NCBI GenBank assembly: GCA_937926785.1
Contig: CALBBQ010000034.1
Coordinates: forward strand, 1 to 61,416
DNA: 61,416 bases
Direction of reading: 5' to 3'
DNA from: an uncultured Bacteroidales bacterium
GTDB lineage: Bacteria; Bacteroidota; Bacteroidia; Bacteroidales; Tenuifilaceae
Both the position numbers and the translations under genes were made by a program. This document shows positions 36,767 through 45,047 of this stretch, piece after piece; position 1 is the first letter of the stretch, and every line of letters begins with the position of its first letter. The notes beneath the pieces are model-generated. The model was not told the origin of the DNA and did not search any database. It was given only the letters and a program-made list of their open reading frames with translations.

Positions 36767-37459
36767 ATGAACCAACGCAAAATTAAAGTGATGCTCGCCG
36801 AGGATGATGAAAACCTCGGATTCCTGCTCAAGGAATACCTGCAAGCCAAAGAGTACGATGTTGACCTTTACAAAGATGGCGAAAAAGCCTACAAAGGTTT
36901 TCAAAACAACTACTACGACATCTGCATCCTGGATGTTATGATGCCTCTGAAAGATGGGTTTACCCTGGCAAAGGAAATCCGCATGGCTAACCCCAACATG
37001 CCCATCCTTTTCCTTACCGCTAAATCCATGAAAGAAGATGTAATTGAAGGTTTCTCCATTGGAGCCGACGATTACATGACCAAACCCTTTAGCATCGAGG
37101 AGCTGCTCATGCGGCTCGAAGCCATACTCCGTCGTACCCGCAAAGATGCTGCCAGCGCAGAACAAACCCTGTTCCAGATTGGAAAATACTTGTTTGATGC
37201 AACCAAGCAAACCCTTACCTACGAAAACGACACCCGCAAGCTAACCACCAAGGAAAGCGAGCTGCTAAAGTACCTTTGTTTAAACCGCAACAGCCTGCTC
37301 GATCGAAACTTTGCTCTCAAAACCATCTGGGTGGACGACAGCTACTTTAACGCCCGCAGCATGGATGTTTATATAACCAAGCTACGCAAGTACCTGGCCA
37401 ACGACCCCAGCATTGAAATTATTAATGTTCGAGGAAAAGGTTTTAAAATGATTTACTAA
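36767..37459 (+). CDS. rprY: OmpR-family response regulator, RprY-like
   Basis: 230 aa. Receiver domain with E12/D13/D14, phospho-acceptor D56 (in CILDVMMPLKDGF), T84 and K106 (TKPFSIEELLMRLEAILRR). A winged-helix domain follows (about 128-228: LTTKESELLKYLCLN, SMDVYITKLRKYL, VRGKGFKMIY). The N-terminal half, EDDENLGFLLKEYLQAK, is very like the RprY proteins of Bacteroides. It is coupled to rprX and precedes the SiaC-like gene by 119 bp. Confidence 0.88.
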   Translation: MNQRKIKVMLAEDDENLGFLLKEYLQAKEYDVDLYKDGEKAYKGFQNNYYDICILDVMMPLKDGFTLAKEIRMANPNMPILFLTAKSMKEDVIEGFSIGADDYMTKPFSIEELLMRLEAILRRTRKDAASAEQTLFQIGKYLFDATKQTLTYENDTRKLTTKESELLKYLCLNRNSLLDRNFALKTIWVDDSYFNARSMDVYITKLRKYLANDPSIEIINVRGKGFKMIY

Positions 37460-37578
37460 CTTTTGCCCATTACCATAGAATAGTTTACTTTTTTTTAATT
37501 TATTTTGCGGAATGAGGTGATGTTTTCTGAAAATTTTATTTAACTTTATGGTTATTAAGTGGTAAAGGCTAAAAGGTT

Positions 37579-37959
37579 ATGGAGAGAATTGAATTAGAGC
37601 CCACCATGGAGACTCCTAAAGTGTTGCTCGATAAAGATAACGCAGTGATTGAATTTGCCGGAAACTCCCTCCCGGAGGATGTTAACTCGTTCTATGGACC
37701 GATTCTCGAGTGGATTGATAAGTATATTGAAAACCCCAACGAAACCACCGAAATAAACTTGAAGTTCGACTACTACAACACCTCATCCTCCAAAATGATT
37801 CTAAAAATTCTGGAAAAGTTTCGCGAAATTCATAAAAAAGGGTACACGGTTGTAGTAAACTGGCACTACATGGAAGATGATGAGGATATGATTGAAGCTG
37901 GCGAAGACTATGCTGAGCATCTTAAAATCCCTTTTAACATGATTCCAATTCAACAGTAA
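37579..37959 (+). CDS. SiaC-like regulatory phosphoprotein (DUF1987)
   Basis: 126 aa, one DUF1987 domain over the full length: ETPKVLLDKDNAVIEFAG, NSLPEDVNSFYGPILEW and the signature FDYYNTSSSKMILKILEK. T68 in YNTSSSK falls at the same number as the threonine phosphorylated in Pseudomonas SiaC, where the kinase SiaB and phosphatase SiaA control its binding to the diguanylate cyclase SiaD. None of those partners is in the window, so its target here is unknown. It is followed after 17 bp by a coiled-coil/GH16-like protein, which may be its partner. Confidence 0.85.
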   Translation: MERIELEPTMETPKVLLDKDNAVIEFAGNSLPEDVNSFYGPILEWIDKYIENPNETTEINLKFDYYNTSSSKMILKILEKFREIHKKGYTVVVNWHYMEDDEDMIEAGEDYAEHLKIPFNMIPIQQ

Positions 37960-37976
37960 ACCCAAAACCATTGAAC

Positions 37977-39209
37977 ATGGCAACCCCCTCAAAATTTAAG
38001 GTTTTTGTTAACCGCCTTTTTGGCAGCTTTACCGAAACCGAAAAGGTTGAAGCTACCCGCAAGGCCCTTCAGGAAGAGTTTGACAGTTTCCAGGAATATC
38101 AGGAATCAACCGAGTATAGTCGCTTCCGCGAACTGGATAAATGGTATAAAAGTGGTGAACTCCAAAGGGTAAAATCCGAACTTAAAAAAATTACATATAA
38201 AGGTTCGCCCGAACATGTGGCCGAGAAGGAGTACCTAAAGCTATCTAAATCTAAAGAAGTAAAGGAGTGGCAAAAGCAAGGCGGTGCAACCAACCCTGTT
38301 GTGGACCAATTCCTAAACTTACAAAAGCAAGTTGAATCGGATGAGTTTCAAAAACGTAAGAAGTACCTGCTCTCCAAAAACAAGTTTGAGCAATCCGAAG
38401 CTTACGCCAAGCTTGTTGAGTATAAAAAACTTAGCGCCTCGCAAAAGATTAAATGGGTTACTGCTCTGGAGAAGGATAGCAGCAAGTTTAACGAGCTGAG
38501 GCGTTGGAAACTTGAGTTCTTCGACGATTTTAATACCAACAGTATCGACCACCAGAAGTGGCTTACCAAATTTTTCTGGGGCGATGCTCTGATAAACAAA
38601 AACTATTCTTTTACTAACGACAAGCAGAACTACACCGATAAAAATTTTGAAATTAAGAATAGTATTCTTCGAATCGTTACCCGAAAGGAAACCTCCGAAG
38701 GACTTGGTTGGGACACAAAGTTTGGTTTTGTTCCCAAAACCTTTGAATACACCTCAGGGGTGATAAACACCGGTCATGTTCTTAGGCTTACGGAAGGTAA
38801 GGTGGAAGCGAAAATTCGTTTATCATGCTGTCCCGGGGTAACCCATGCATTCTACCTTGTGGGTCAAACCGTTCTTCCTGAAATTGATGTTTTCTTCAAA
38901 ACCGATACTAAACCCAACTCGTTTACTGGGGCCTACTTCACCCGGAAAGAGAATGGTAAGGTTTCTAAATCGCTCAGCAGCATTGGTGGGGTAAAATGCA
39001 GCCAGAACTTTTACCTGCTGGGAGTGGAATGGGATAAGAACTATATTGTTTGGACTATCAACGGAACACCATATAAGGTTGAGAAAAACCTAACCCCCAA
39101 CATTCCCATGTACCTGGTTTTTGCATCAAGTGTGAACAGCAAGATTGACGACTCAAAACTGCCTGCTTACCTTGAAATAGACTGGGTGCGTTGCTGGACA
39201 CGACAGTAA
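37977..39209 (+). CDS. Cytoplasmic coiled-coil protein with a C-terminal GH16-like domain, catalytic site incomplete
   Basis: 410 aa from the ATG at 37977 (a TTG at 37971 would add two residues). There is no signal peptide. Residues 20-175 are highly charged and helical, with several loosely repeated segments built on a (S/E)E(Y/F)...L pattern (near 45-56, 83-98, 121-134, 140-152). Residues about 180-410 resemble GH16 lectin-like beta-sandwich enzymes (FFDDFNTNSIDHQKW, VEAKIRLSCCPGVTHAFYL, LEIDWVRCW). The catalytic ExDxxE motif reads EIDVFF (302-307): nucleophile E302 and D304 are kept, but the acid/base glutamate is Phe. It may bind rather than cleave glycans, or have another role. Probable operon with the SiaC-like gene. 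Confidence 0.75.
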   Translation: MATPSKFKVFVNRLFGSFTETEKVEATRKALQEEFDSFQEYQESTEYSRFRELDKWYKSGELQRVKSELKKITYKGSPEHVAEKEYLKLSKSKEVKEWQKQGGATNPVVDQFLNLQKQVESDEFQKRKKYLLSKNKFEQSEAYAKLVEYKKLSASQKIKWVTALEKDSSKFNELRRWKLEFFDDFNTNSIDHQKWLTKFFWGDALINKNYSFTNDKQNYTDKNFEIKNSILRIVTRKETSEGLGWDTKFGFVPKTFEYTSGVINTGHVLRLTEGKVEAKIRLSCCPGVTHAFYLVGQTVLPEIDVFFKTDTKPNSFTGAYFTRKENGKVSKSLSSIGGVKCSQNFYLLGVEWDKNYIVWTINGTPYKVEKNLTPNIPMYLVFASSVNSKIDDSKLPAYLEIDWVRCWTRQ

Positions 39210-39214
39210 AAATG

Positions 39215-39264
39215 AGCCCCTTTATAGTTAAGGGGCTGACTTCTTAAGAGATTCAGCCCTTTTG
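39215..39264. terminator. Overlapping hairpins between convergent genes
   Basis: Two alternative stems share one arm: AGCCCCTT (39215-39222) with AAGGGGCT (39230-39237), and GGGCTGA (39233-39239) with TCAGCCC (39253-39259), the latter followed by TTTTGTT on the plus strand. Placed between two convergent stops, it probably ends the plus-strand transcript and perhaps both. Confidence 0.55.
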
Positions 39265-40038
39265 TTATAGTAATCCTGCCACAACCCTGAGCTTTGTGAC
39301 TGCGTCCTCCAGGTAGGTTTTTCCCGTGTCAAACTCCCAGACCCATTCCTTCACTTGGTTTAACCCCGACAAATCAGCAAATACAGTAGGTCTGGTAGCC
39401 ATCAGCTCACCTTTATCGTTATAGTACTCCTCCATGACATCGGAAACCAGCAACGATTTTCCTTTGGGTAGGCTATTGATATGCTTTTGCTGAATGACTA
39501 AGGCCAGCTCTATGCTCTGCCAGTCCGTCAACTTCCCCTTCCGTCGAAGAAATTCCAGTGGTATATCGCTCAGCTGGCTTAATAGGTTGAGCGATACCAC
39601 AAAATCGGCATCAGGGGTAAAAGGTTCTGCTCGTTCAATGAGGTTTGCGAGCTTAAAAAAGATGATATCCCTTAACCTCTCGCTCGAAAGGTTGTGTAAA
39701 AGCCCTCCGGTAAGGTCCTCCGTTATAAAGTTTATGCTGGAATTCCTCGAATACTTTTTGAGTATTGGTGTTGGGTGAGAAATATCGACAAAAGTTAACC
39801 GAAATCCGTTAGCCAGGAGCTCATCTACAGGTACATCCAACAGGTAACCGCTTCCTAAAAAACAAATGTTTCTTGGTTGATTCTGCTTAACAGCGTCTAG
39901 AATCAGCATCTTTGTGTTAGCTAAGTGCTTGTCCCAACCATCCTTTTCGCGCAGGTACCGGTTATAAATACCATTCTGCCCTGAAACAATACCCAGCTCA
40001 CGCACTCTTCGTGCAACTCTTAAATTTCCAAGCAACAT
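39265..40038 (-). CDS. Rossmann-fold, methyltransferase-like protein of unknown function
   Basis: 257 aa from the ATG at 40038; an in-frame GTG at 40047 would abut the lepA stop. Residues about 55-82 form a SAM-binding-like Rossmann start (NICFLGSGYLLDVPVDELL, then FRLTFVDISHP), and DADFVVSLNLLSQLSD is in the place of the post-motif strand. I recognise no substrate-specific family. It follows lepA by 9 bp and is probably co-transcribed with it. A class I methyltransferase role is inferred only from the fold. Confidence 0.6.
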   Translation of the reverse strand: MLLGNLRVARRVRELGIVSGQNGIYNRYLREKDGWDKHLANTKMLILDAVKQNQPRNICFLGSGYLLDVPVDELLANGFRLTFVDISHPTPILKKYSRNSSINFITEDLTGGLLHNLSSERLRDIIFFKLANLIERAEPFTPDADFVVSLNLLSQLSDIPLEFLRRKGKLTDWQSIELALVIQQKHINSLPKGKSLLVSDVMEEYYNDKGELMATRPTVFADLSGLNQVKEWVWEFDTGKTYLEDAVTKLRVVAGLL

Positions 40039-40047
40039 ACAGAACAC

Positions 40048-41835
40048 TTAATCCATTTTAAGAACCGCCAGGAATGCCTGTTGAGGTACCTCAACGGTTC
40101 CAATCTGGCGCATACGCTTCTTCCCCTTTTTCTGCTTTTCGAGTAGCTTACGCTTACGCGTGATATCGCCACCATAACACTTGGCCGTAACATCCTTACG
40201 CAGGGCTTTCACGGTTTCGCGGGCTATAATCTTGGAACCAATTGCTGCTTGAATTGCAATATCGAACTGTTGACGCGGTATAAGTTCTTTCAGCTTTTCG
40301 CACATCTTACGGCCAAACTCGTAGGCATGGTCCATGTGTATGAGCGACGATAGCGCATCAACCATTTCGCCATTCAGGAGGATGTCCAACTTAACCAGTT
40401 TTGCTTCCTGATACCCATCTATAAAGTAATCGAATGAGGCGTAGCCGCGAGAAATAGATTTTAGCTTATCGTAAAAGTCGAATACAATTTCGCTTAGGGG
40501 TAACCGGAACGATAGCTCCACCCTATCGGAAGTGAGAAACACCTGGTTCTTTAAAACACCACGCTTGTCAATACATAGCTTCATCACCGCCCCCAGGTAC
40601 TCGGACTTGGTAATAATCTGAGCGGTAATTACCGGCTCTTCAATAAAGTCGATCATCGTAGGGGCAGGCAATCCACTGGGGTTGTGCACCTCTACCACCT
40701 CACCCTTGGTGGTATGCACCAGGTACGAAACGTTTGGCACCGTGGTAATAACATCCATGTCGAACTCGCGGAACAAGCGCTCCTGTACAATCTCCATGTG
40801 CAGCAGGCCCAGGAAGCCACAGCGAAAGCCAAACCCTAAAGCCAACGATGATTCGGGTTCAAAGGAGATAGAGGCATCGTTCAGCTTCAGCTTCTCGAGC
40901 GAAGCACGCAGGTCCTCATACTCATCGGCATCTACCGGGTAGAGGCCTGCAAACAGCATGGGCTTAACATCCTCAAAACCGGCAATTGCACTATGGCAAG
41001 GCCTTTCTACATGTGTTATAGTATCGCCAACCTTCACCTCACTCGACTCCTTAATACCGGAGATGATGTAGCCCACATCGCCGGCGCTAATGTAATCGCG
41101 AGGCTGAAGCTTCAGGCGGAGAATTCCTACCTCATCGGCCTCGTACTCTCGGCCGGTATTAAAAAACTTCACCTTATCGCCCTTACGGATGGTTCCATTA
41201 AAAACCTTATAGTAGGCAATAATACCACGGAACGAATTAAAAACAGAATCAAAGATCAGAGCTTGCAGGGGAGCATCGGGATTTCCAACCGGAGGTTTAA
41301 TACGGGTTACAATTGCCTCGAGCACAGCCTCCACACCTTCTCCGGTTTTGGCGCTCACCGGCAGTATTTCGTCGCGCTTGCAGCCCAGTAAATCAACAAT
41401 CTGATCTTTTACATCCTCAACCATGGCCGCTTCCATGTCAATCTTGTTGATAACCGGAATAATCTCCAAATCGTGATTTAGCGCCAGGTATAGGTTTGAG
41501 ATGGTTTGAGCCTGTATGCCCTGAGTGGCATCAACCACCAGTAATGCTCCTTCGCATGAGGCAATAGCACGGGAAACCTCATACGAAAAGTCCACATGAC
41601 CCGGTGTGTCGATCAGATTCAGCTTGTATTGCTGCCCCTGATAGGTGTAATCCATCTGTATGGCATGACTCTTAATGGTGATGCCCTTTTCGCGTTCCAA
41701 ATCCATACTATCGAGCACCTGTTCCTGAAATTCACGCTCCGATAGGGTGTTGGTAAGCTCCAGCAGCCTGTCGGCCAGTGTACTCTTCCCATGGTCGATA
41801 TGGGCGATAATGCAAAAGTTCCTGATATTCTCCAT
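40048..41835 (-). CDS. lepA: Elongation factor 4 (LepA)
   Basis: 595 aa from the ATG at 41835 ([20 protein letters not shown]); a TTG six bases earlier is rejected. Ribosome-associated GTPase that can back-translocate tRNAs and aids translation or ribosome assembly under stress. G-motifs: [30 protein letters not shown]. The LepA-specific C-terminal domain is present ([38 protein letters not shown]). Confidence 0.98.
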   Translation of the reverse strand: MENIRNFCIIAHIDHGKSTLADRLLELTNTLSEREFQEQVLDSMDLEREKGITIKSHAIQMDYTYQGQQYKLNLIDTPGHVDFSYEVSRAIASCEGALLVVDATQGIQAQTISNLYLALNHDLEIIPVINKIDMEAAMVEDVKDQIVDLLGCKRDEILPVSAKTGEGVEAVLEAIVTRIKPPVGNPDAPLQALIFDSVFNSFRGIIAYYKVFNGTIRKGDKVKFFNTGREYEADEVGILRLKLQPRDYISAGDVGYIISGIKESSEVKVGDTITHVERPCHSAIAGFEDVKPMLFAGLYPVDADEYEDLRASLEKLKLNDASISFEPESSLALGFGFRCGFLGLLHMEIVQERLFREFDMDVITTVPNVSYLVHTTKGEVVEVHNPSGLPAPTMIDFIEEPVITAQIITKSEYLGAVMKLCIDKRGVLKNQVFLTSDRVELSFRLPLSEIVFDFYDKLKSISRGYASFDYFIDGYQEAKLVKLDILLNGEMVDALSSLIHMDHAYEFGRKMCEKLKELIPRQQFDIAIQAAIGSKIIARETVKALRKDVTAKCYGGDITRKRKLLEKQKKGKKRMRQIGTVEVPQQAFLAVLKMD

Positions 41836-41858
41836 CCTCAACTCTTCGTATTGAAGTG

Positions 41859-41866
41859 CAAAGATA
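41859..41866 (-). promoter_or_regulatory. Promoter of lepA (TATCTTTG minus-7 box)
   Basis: On the minus strand an exact TAnnTTTG match is preceded by TTG with a 21-bp spacer. Transcription would start near 41852, giving a leader of about 17 nt to the ATG at 41835, which supports that start over the upstream TTG. Confidence 0.65.
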
Positions 41867-42130
41867 CTGAAAAGTTGCGAATTAAGGCAACGAACCTGGC
41901 GAAAGGGGGATAGAAGTTAAACGAACCATTCTGGTTCAAACTATGGGCAATGCTCCTTGTAGCTAAATGGATTAGCTTCTACCCATCTATAGACCGCTGA
42001 AAACTGTTGTGCTGCCTGAATGGCATGAAAAACCAAAACTTTATTGCCAACCCTAATTTTCTGTAATGCCATCAGAAGCCATCCTTTCGAAACTTGGTTA
42101 GCATAAGCTTAGCAGCAAAGAAATCTTTAC

Positions 42131-42138
42131 TACTTTTG
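42131..42138 (+). promoter_or_regulatory. Minus-7 box (TACTTTTG) of the radical-SAM operon
   Basis: Exact TAnnTTTG match 18 bp before the ATG at 42157, giving a very short leader. No TTG at the standard minus-33 place. Confidence 0.55.
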
Positions 42139-42156
42139 TATCCAATCAATTAAAGT

Positions 42157-43443
42157 ATGACCCGACGTATTCAGCCCTTTGCCGTTTACAGCGATGGTAA
42201 AGGAAATATTTATGAGGATCCCAAGATTTTTGCCGCCGGGCGTTCAGGAAACCGGATTTACCCGCTATACCTGGATGAGATGATACCACTACCCTATGGT
42301 AGCGAGGTGTTCGAACTCCCTGGTCGCAGAGTGCTGGGTTATAGCAGAAAAGGGGAACTGGTTGAGGGCAAAAATGGCATTGCCTGTGCCGCATTCATAG
42401 CTCCCGCCCACACCCAGCTTTCCATTGCAGCATGGCGCAATACCGTTAATGCTCCTGTCCTTCCACTATACGCATACACAGCGATTGGCTGGTACAACGG
42501 AAAATTCTACGTTCCTGCCCTGAGAATTGATCCGGATACTCGTCAGGATTGCGAAAACTTTAACCAAAAAATCATCATTCAACGTGGAAAGAGGCTGCTC
42601 AGAGAGCATCCACAGAACAGGCTTATTCATCACCTGGTCCAAAACTGTGCATTTACCTACCTATGCCCTGCGGCAAGGAACTACGTGATGAACCGTTGGG
42701 AAGCTCCGCTCCCTGTTTCTCCAACCTGCAATGCTCGCTGTGTAGGATGCATATCGAAACAGGATGAAAAGGAATCGCCGGTACACGAATCGCAGCACCG
42801 TTTAACCTTTGTTCCCACGGTAGATGAGATTGTCGGGGTGGCAGTACCCCATCTTGAAAACGCACCAAATCCGGTGGTTAGCTTTGGACAAGGCTGTGAG
42901 GGGGAGCCACTCATGCAGTGGGAACTCATACGCGATGCCATTAAAGCCATTCGTGCAAAAACATCGAAAGGGGTTATAAACTTGAACACCAACGGCAGTA
43001 AACCCCAAGCCGTTGAGGAGCTGTTCAAAGCAGGCTTGAACAGCATAAGGGTTAGCATGAACTCGGCGCAGGAGAAATGGTACAACCTGTATATTCGTCC
43101 CGTTAACTTTACTCAAAACGATGCCATTGAATCGCTAAGGGTGGCTAGGCGACACAACGCCTGGTCGTCCATAAACTATTTTGTGATGCCCGGCATAACC
43201 GATACTCCGGAAGAAATTGCCGCATTAAGAAAAATAATAGCTGATGCCCGAATAAGCATGATTCAGTGGAGAAACTTCAACATTGACCCCGATTGGCTTT
43301 TCAACCGAATAGAATTCACCGATAGTGCCGAGCTTATTGGAGTAAAACAATTTATGGATTATATTCGCAAAGAATTTCCGTGGGTATACTTCGGATACTT
43401 CAACCCTCCGGCCAATATTATTGACCAGTATGGATTTAAATAG
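42157..43443 (+). CDS. Radical SAM protein of unknown substrate
   Basis: 428 aa. The [4Fe-4S] cluster motif is CNARCVGC (Cx3Cx2C) near residues 190-197, after an N-terminal region of about 185 residues with its own cysteine pair (NCAFTYLC). The barrel shows FGQGCEGEPLMQW (the GGE-like SAM contact region), LNTNGSKPQAVEELFKAGL and the IRVSMNSAQEKWYN strand. The C-terminus has no SPASM-type cysteine cluster. It heads a probable three-gene operon with a small Cys-rich protein (10 bp gap) and a thioredoxin-like protein. The reaction is unknown. Confidence 0.85.
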   Translation: MTRRIQPFAVYSDGKGNIYEDPKIFAAGRSGNRIYPLYLDEMIPLPYGSEVFELPGRRVLGYSRKGELVEGKNGIACAAFIAPAHTQLSIAAWRNTVNAPVLPLYAYTAIGWYNGKFYVPALRIDPDTRQDCENFNQKIIIQRGKRLLREHPQNRLIHHLVQNCAFTYLCPAARNYVMNRWEAPLPVSPTCNARCVGCISKQDEKESPVHESQHRLTFVPTVDEIVGVAVPHLENAPNPVVSFGQGCEGEPLMQWELIRDAIKAIRAKTSKGVINLNTNGSKPQAVEELFKAGLNSIRVSMNSAQEKWYNLYIRPVNFTQNDAIESLRVARRHNAWSSINYFVMPGITDTPEEIAALRKIIADARISMIQWRNFNIDPDWLFNRIEFTDSAELIGVKQFMDYIRKEFPWVYFGYFNPPANIIDQYGFK

Positions 43444-43453
43444 TTCTTTTGCT

Positions 43454-43684
43454 ATGGAAACATATATCTGTAAAACATGCAACATCAGGTTTGACGCCAA
43501 GGGGATCAAAACCGAGTGGATAGATGCCGCATTTGGTCCATGCAGCAAGTTTACTGCCTTGTGTCCTTCGTGCGGTAAAGAATGCGATGAGTATCGTGCG
43601 CCAAAATCGGGTTCAGCAGAAAACAGCCAGCATACACTCCATGCCCCGGCATGTGGTTCGTGCTGCGGAGGTTGTAATTTATAG
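43454..43684 (+). CDS. Small cysteine-rich, zinc-ribbon-like protein
   Basis: 76 aa from the ATG at 43454; earlier in-frame starts (TTG 43421, ATG 43430) would overlap the radical-SAM gene. Ten cysteines: C6 and C9 (YICKTC), C30, C37 and C40 (CPSC), C44, and a C-terminal cluster CGSCCGGC (67-74). The first two CxxC pairs suggest a zinc ribbon; the tail could bind another metal, an Fe-S cluster, or be processed. No family is recognised. Its place between a radical-SAM enzyme and a CxxC redox protein suggests a joint function. Confidence 0.7.
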   Translation: METYICKTCNIRFDAKGIKTEWIDAAFGPCSKFTALCPSCGKECDEYRAPKSGSAENSQHTLHAPACGSCCGGCNL

Positions 43685-43701
43685 GTTAATTCAAAAGCAC
43701 C

Positions 43702-43947
43702 ATGATAGAGATAAAAGTTCTGGGAGTAGGCTGCCCAAATTGCCACAAACTTGAAGCCATGTGTTCCGAGGTGGTAAGGGAACTTGGGGTTGATGCCCAT
43801 ATCGAGAGCATTACCGATATGAGTAAATTTATGGACTACGGCGTACTGCTAACCCCTGCGCTGGTTATAAATAACGAAGTGAAAGTTCAGGGGAAATTGC
43901 CGTTAAAACCAACGCTTGTGAACTGGATAAAACAAGCTGCCAAATAA
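43702..43947 (+). CDS. Small thioredoxin-like redox protein (TM0996/MTH895 type)
   Basis: 81 aa, the minimal thioredoxin fold. Active-site CPNC at residues 11-14 (LGVGCPNCHKLEAM), cis-proline segment LLTPALVINNEV, and the end LPLKPTLVNWIKQAA. This class of redox-active disulfide proteins is often found beside metal- or arsenic-related permeases, but here it follows a radical-SAM and a Cys-rich gene by 17 bp. It may reduce disulfides in either partner. A strong bidirectional terminator follows directly. Confidence 0.85.
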   Translation: MIEIKVLGVGCPNCHKLEAMCSEVVRELGVDAHIESITDMSKFMDYGVLLTPALVINNEVKVQGKLPLKPTLVNWIKQAAK

Positions 43948-43981
43948 AAAACGGATGCCTGCGTTTGCAGGCATCCGTTTT
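43948..43981. terminator. Bidirectional terminator
   Basis: A 15-bp perfect stem (43948-43962 with 43967-43981) with a 4-nt loop, bounded by A-runs on the left and T-runs on the right. It sits between the stops of two convergent genes and can serve both. Confidence 0.9.
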
Positions 43982-43983
43982 AG

Positions 43984-44916
43984 CTACCAGGTATTGATGT
44001 CGTAATCGGAAATTTTTCGAACCCTTTTGGCCACTTCCTGGCCTTTCTCGTTTAAATCAATCACAAATTCAACCATATCGCCCTCAATCAGCTCATCGAA
44101 ATCGCCACCCTCAACATCCATATAGTGGAAGAAGAGGTTATTGGGGGGATACTGAATAAATCCATAGCCGTTATTAATGCTTAGCACTCGTGCACGCTTC
44201 AACTCCTCGTCGGCAGAGGCTTCTTTAACCGGTTGGCGGGGTTGGCCATAATCCTGAACGGTGAACAGGTTCTCAACCACCCTATCCTTGCGTTTCAGTC
44301 CGTCGTTTATGAGTTCATGCATGGGTAAGGGGTAAGTAACCTCACGAAGGAGTTCCTGTGAAGTACGCGTGGTTACCTCGCGACCCTGATCGTCGGTGTA
44401 ATCGAAATCCCATGCCAGTACCATAACCTTTGCGCCTAAGGAGTTTATTTTTCGGATTAATGGTACGTAATCGCCATCGGAAGTGATTAGCACCAACACA
44501 TTAAAGCGTTTGTAAAGGGTTTGCTCAAAAGCTTCAAGCGCCAGCCACACATCAATACCTTTGTCTTCGCGTCGTCCACCCCTGGGCCTGATGGGCAGGT
44601 AGTGGGTTACAACGCCTTCGGACATCAAAATGTCATCAAATACACGGTCGTTGTAGAGCTGGTTTCCGCGTTGGCTTGCCTCCTGAGCGCTAATTCGCCC
44701 ACGAAAGAAGTGGGCTTCAATCACCTGGCAATAGTTAGGATCGACTCCCTCCTCGGTGGCTACCATTTTGCGGATGAACTCATGCAGGCCTGCAATGTTT
44801 AACCTTTTCTTTCGGGGATGAAAATAGTTGTAGTAATTGCTGACGTGCAGGAAGTAGTTACCATCGTAAAATACGCCAATGCGAATCAAATCCTTTCGTT
44901 GGTTTTTTAGTGCCAT
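43984..44916 (-). CDS. NYN-domain ribonuclease-like protein with C-terminal cold-shock-like domain
   Basis: 310 aa. Residues about 11-190 are a NYN (PIN-like) domain: the acidic residues are in GVFYDGNYFLHV, EDKGIDVWLALEAFE and ITSDGDYVPLIRKI, the usual set for a metal-dependent RNase. After a linker, residues about 240-303 form a cold-shock/S1-like RNA-binding fold (RARVLSINNGYGFIQYP, NNLFFHYMDVEG, LIEGDMVEFVI). The fusion suggests cleavage of structured or bound RNA in the cytoplasm; target unknown. Confidence 0.85.
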   Translation of the reverse strand: MALKNQRKDLIRIGVFYDGNYFLHVSNYYNYFHPRKKRLNIAGLHEFIRKMVATEEGVDPNYCQVIEAHFFRGRISAQEASQRGNQLYNDRVFDDILMSEGVVTHYLPIRPRGGRREDKGIDVWLALEAFEQTLYKRFNVLVLITSDGDYVPLIRKINSLGAKVMVLAWDFDYTDDQGREVTTRTSQELLREVTYPLPMHELINDGLKRKDRVVENLFTVQDYGQPRQPVKEASADEELKRARVLSINNGYGFIQYPPNNLFFHYMDVEGGDFDELIEGDMVEFVIDLNEKGQEVAKRVRKISDYDINTW

Positions 44917-44977
44917 GTTTAATAATTTTTAAATGGTTAGATAATAATTAAGCTGCTGGTGTTCTGAAAATAGGTTG

Positions 44978-44985
44978 CAAAGGTA
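44978..44985 (-). promoter_or_regulatory. Promoter of the NYN gene (TACCTTTG)
   Basis: On the minus strand TTTTG is followed after 18 bp by an exact TAnnTTTG match. Transcription would start near 44971, 55 nt before the ATG at 44916. Confidence 0.65.
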
Positions 44986-45047
44986 ATTCTTATTAAATCT
45001 CTTCAAAATAAAAACATCAAAAGCAACATGAAACGCGTCGCAAACGT

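Larger units (their letters stand above)
41836..42156. other. Divergent promoter region between lepA and the radical-SAM gene
   Basis: It holds the lepA promoter (41859-41866) and the radical-SAM minus-7 box (42131-42138). A small inverted repeat GAACC-ATTCT-GGTTC lies at 41933-41947. I see nothing else. Confidence 0.6.
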
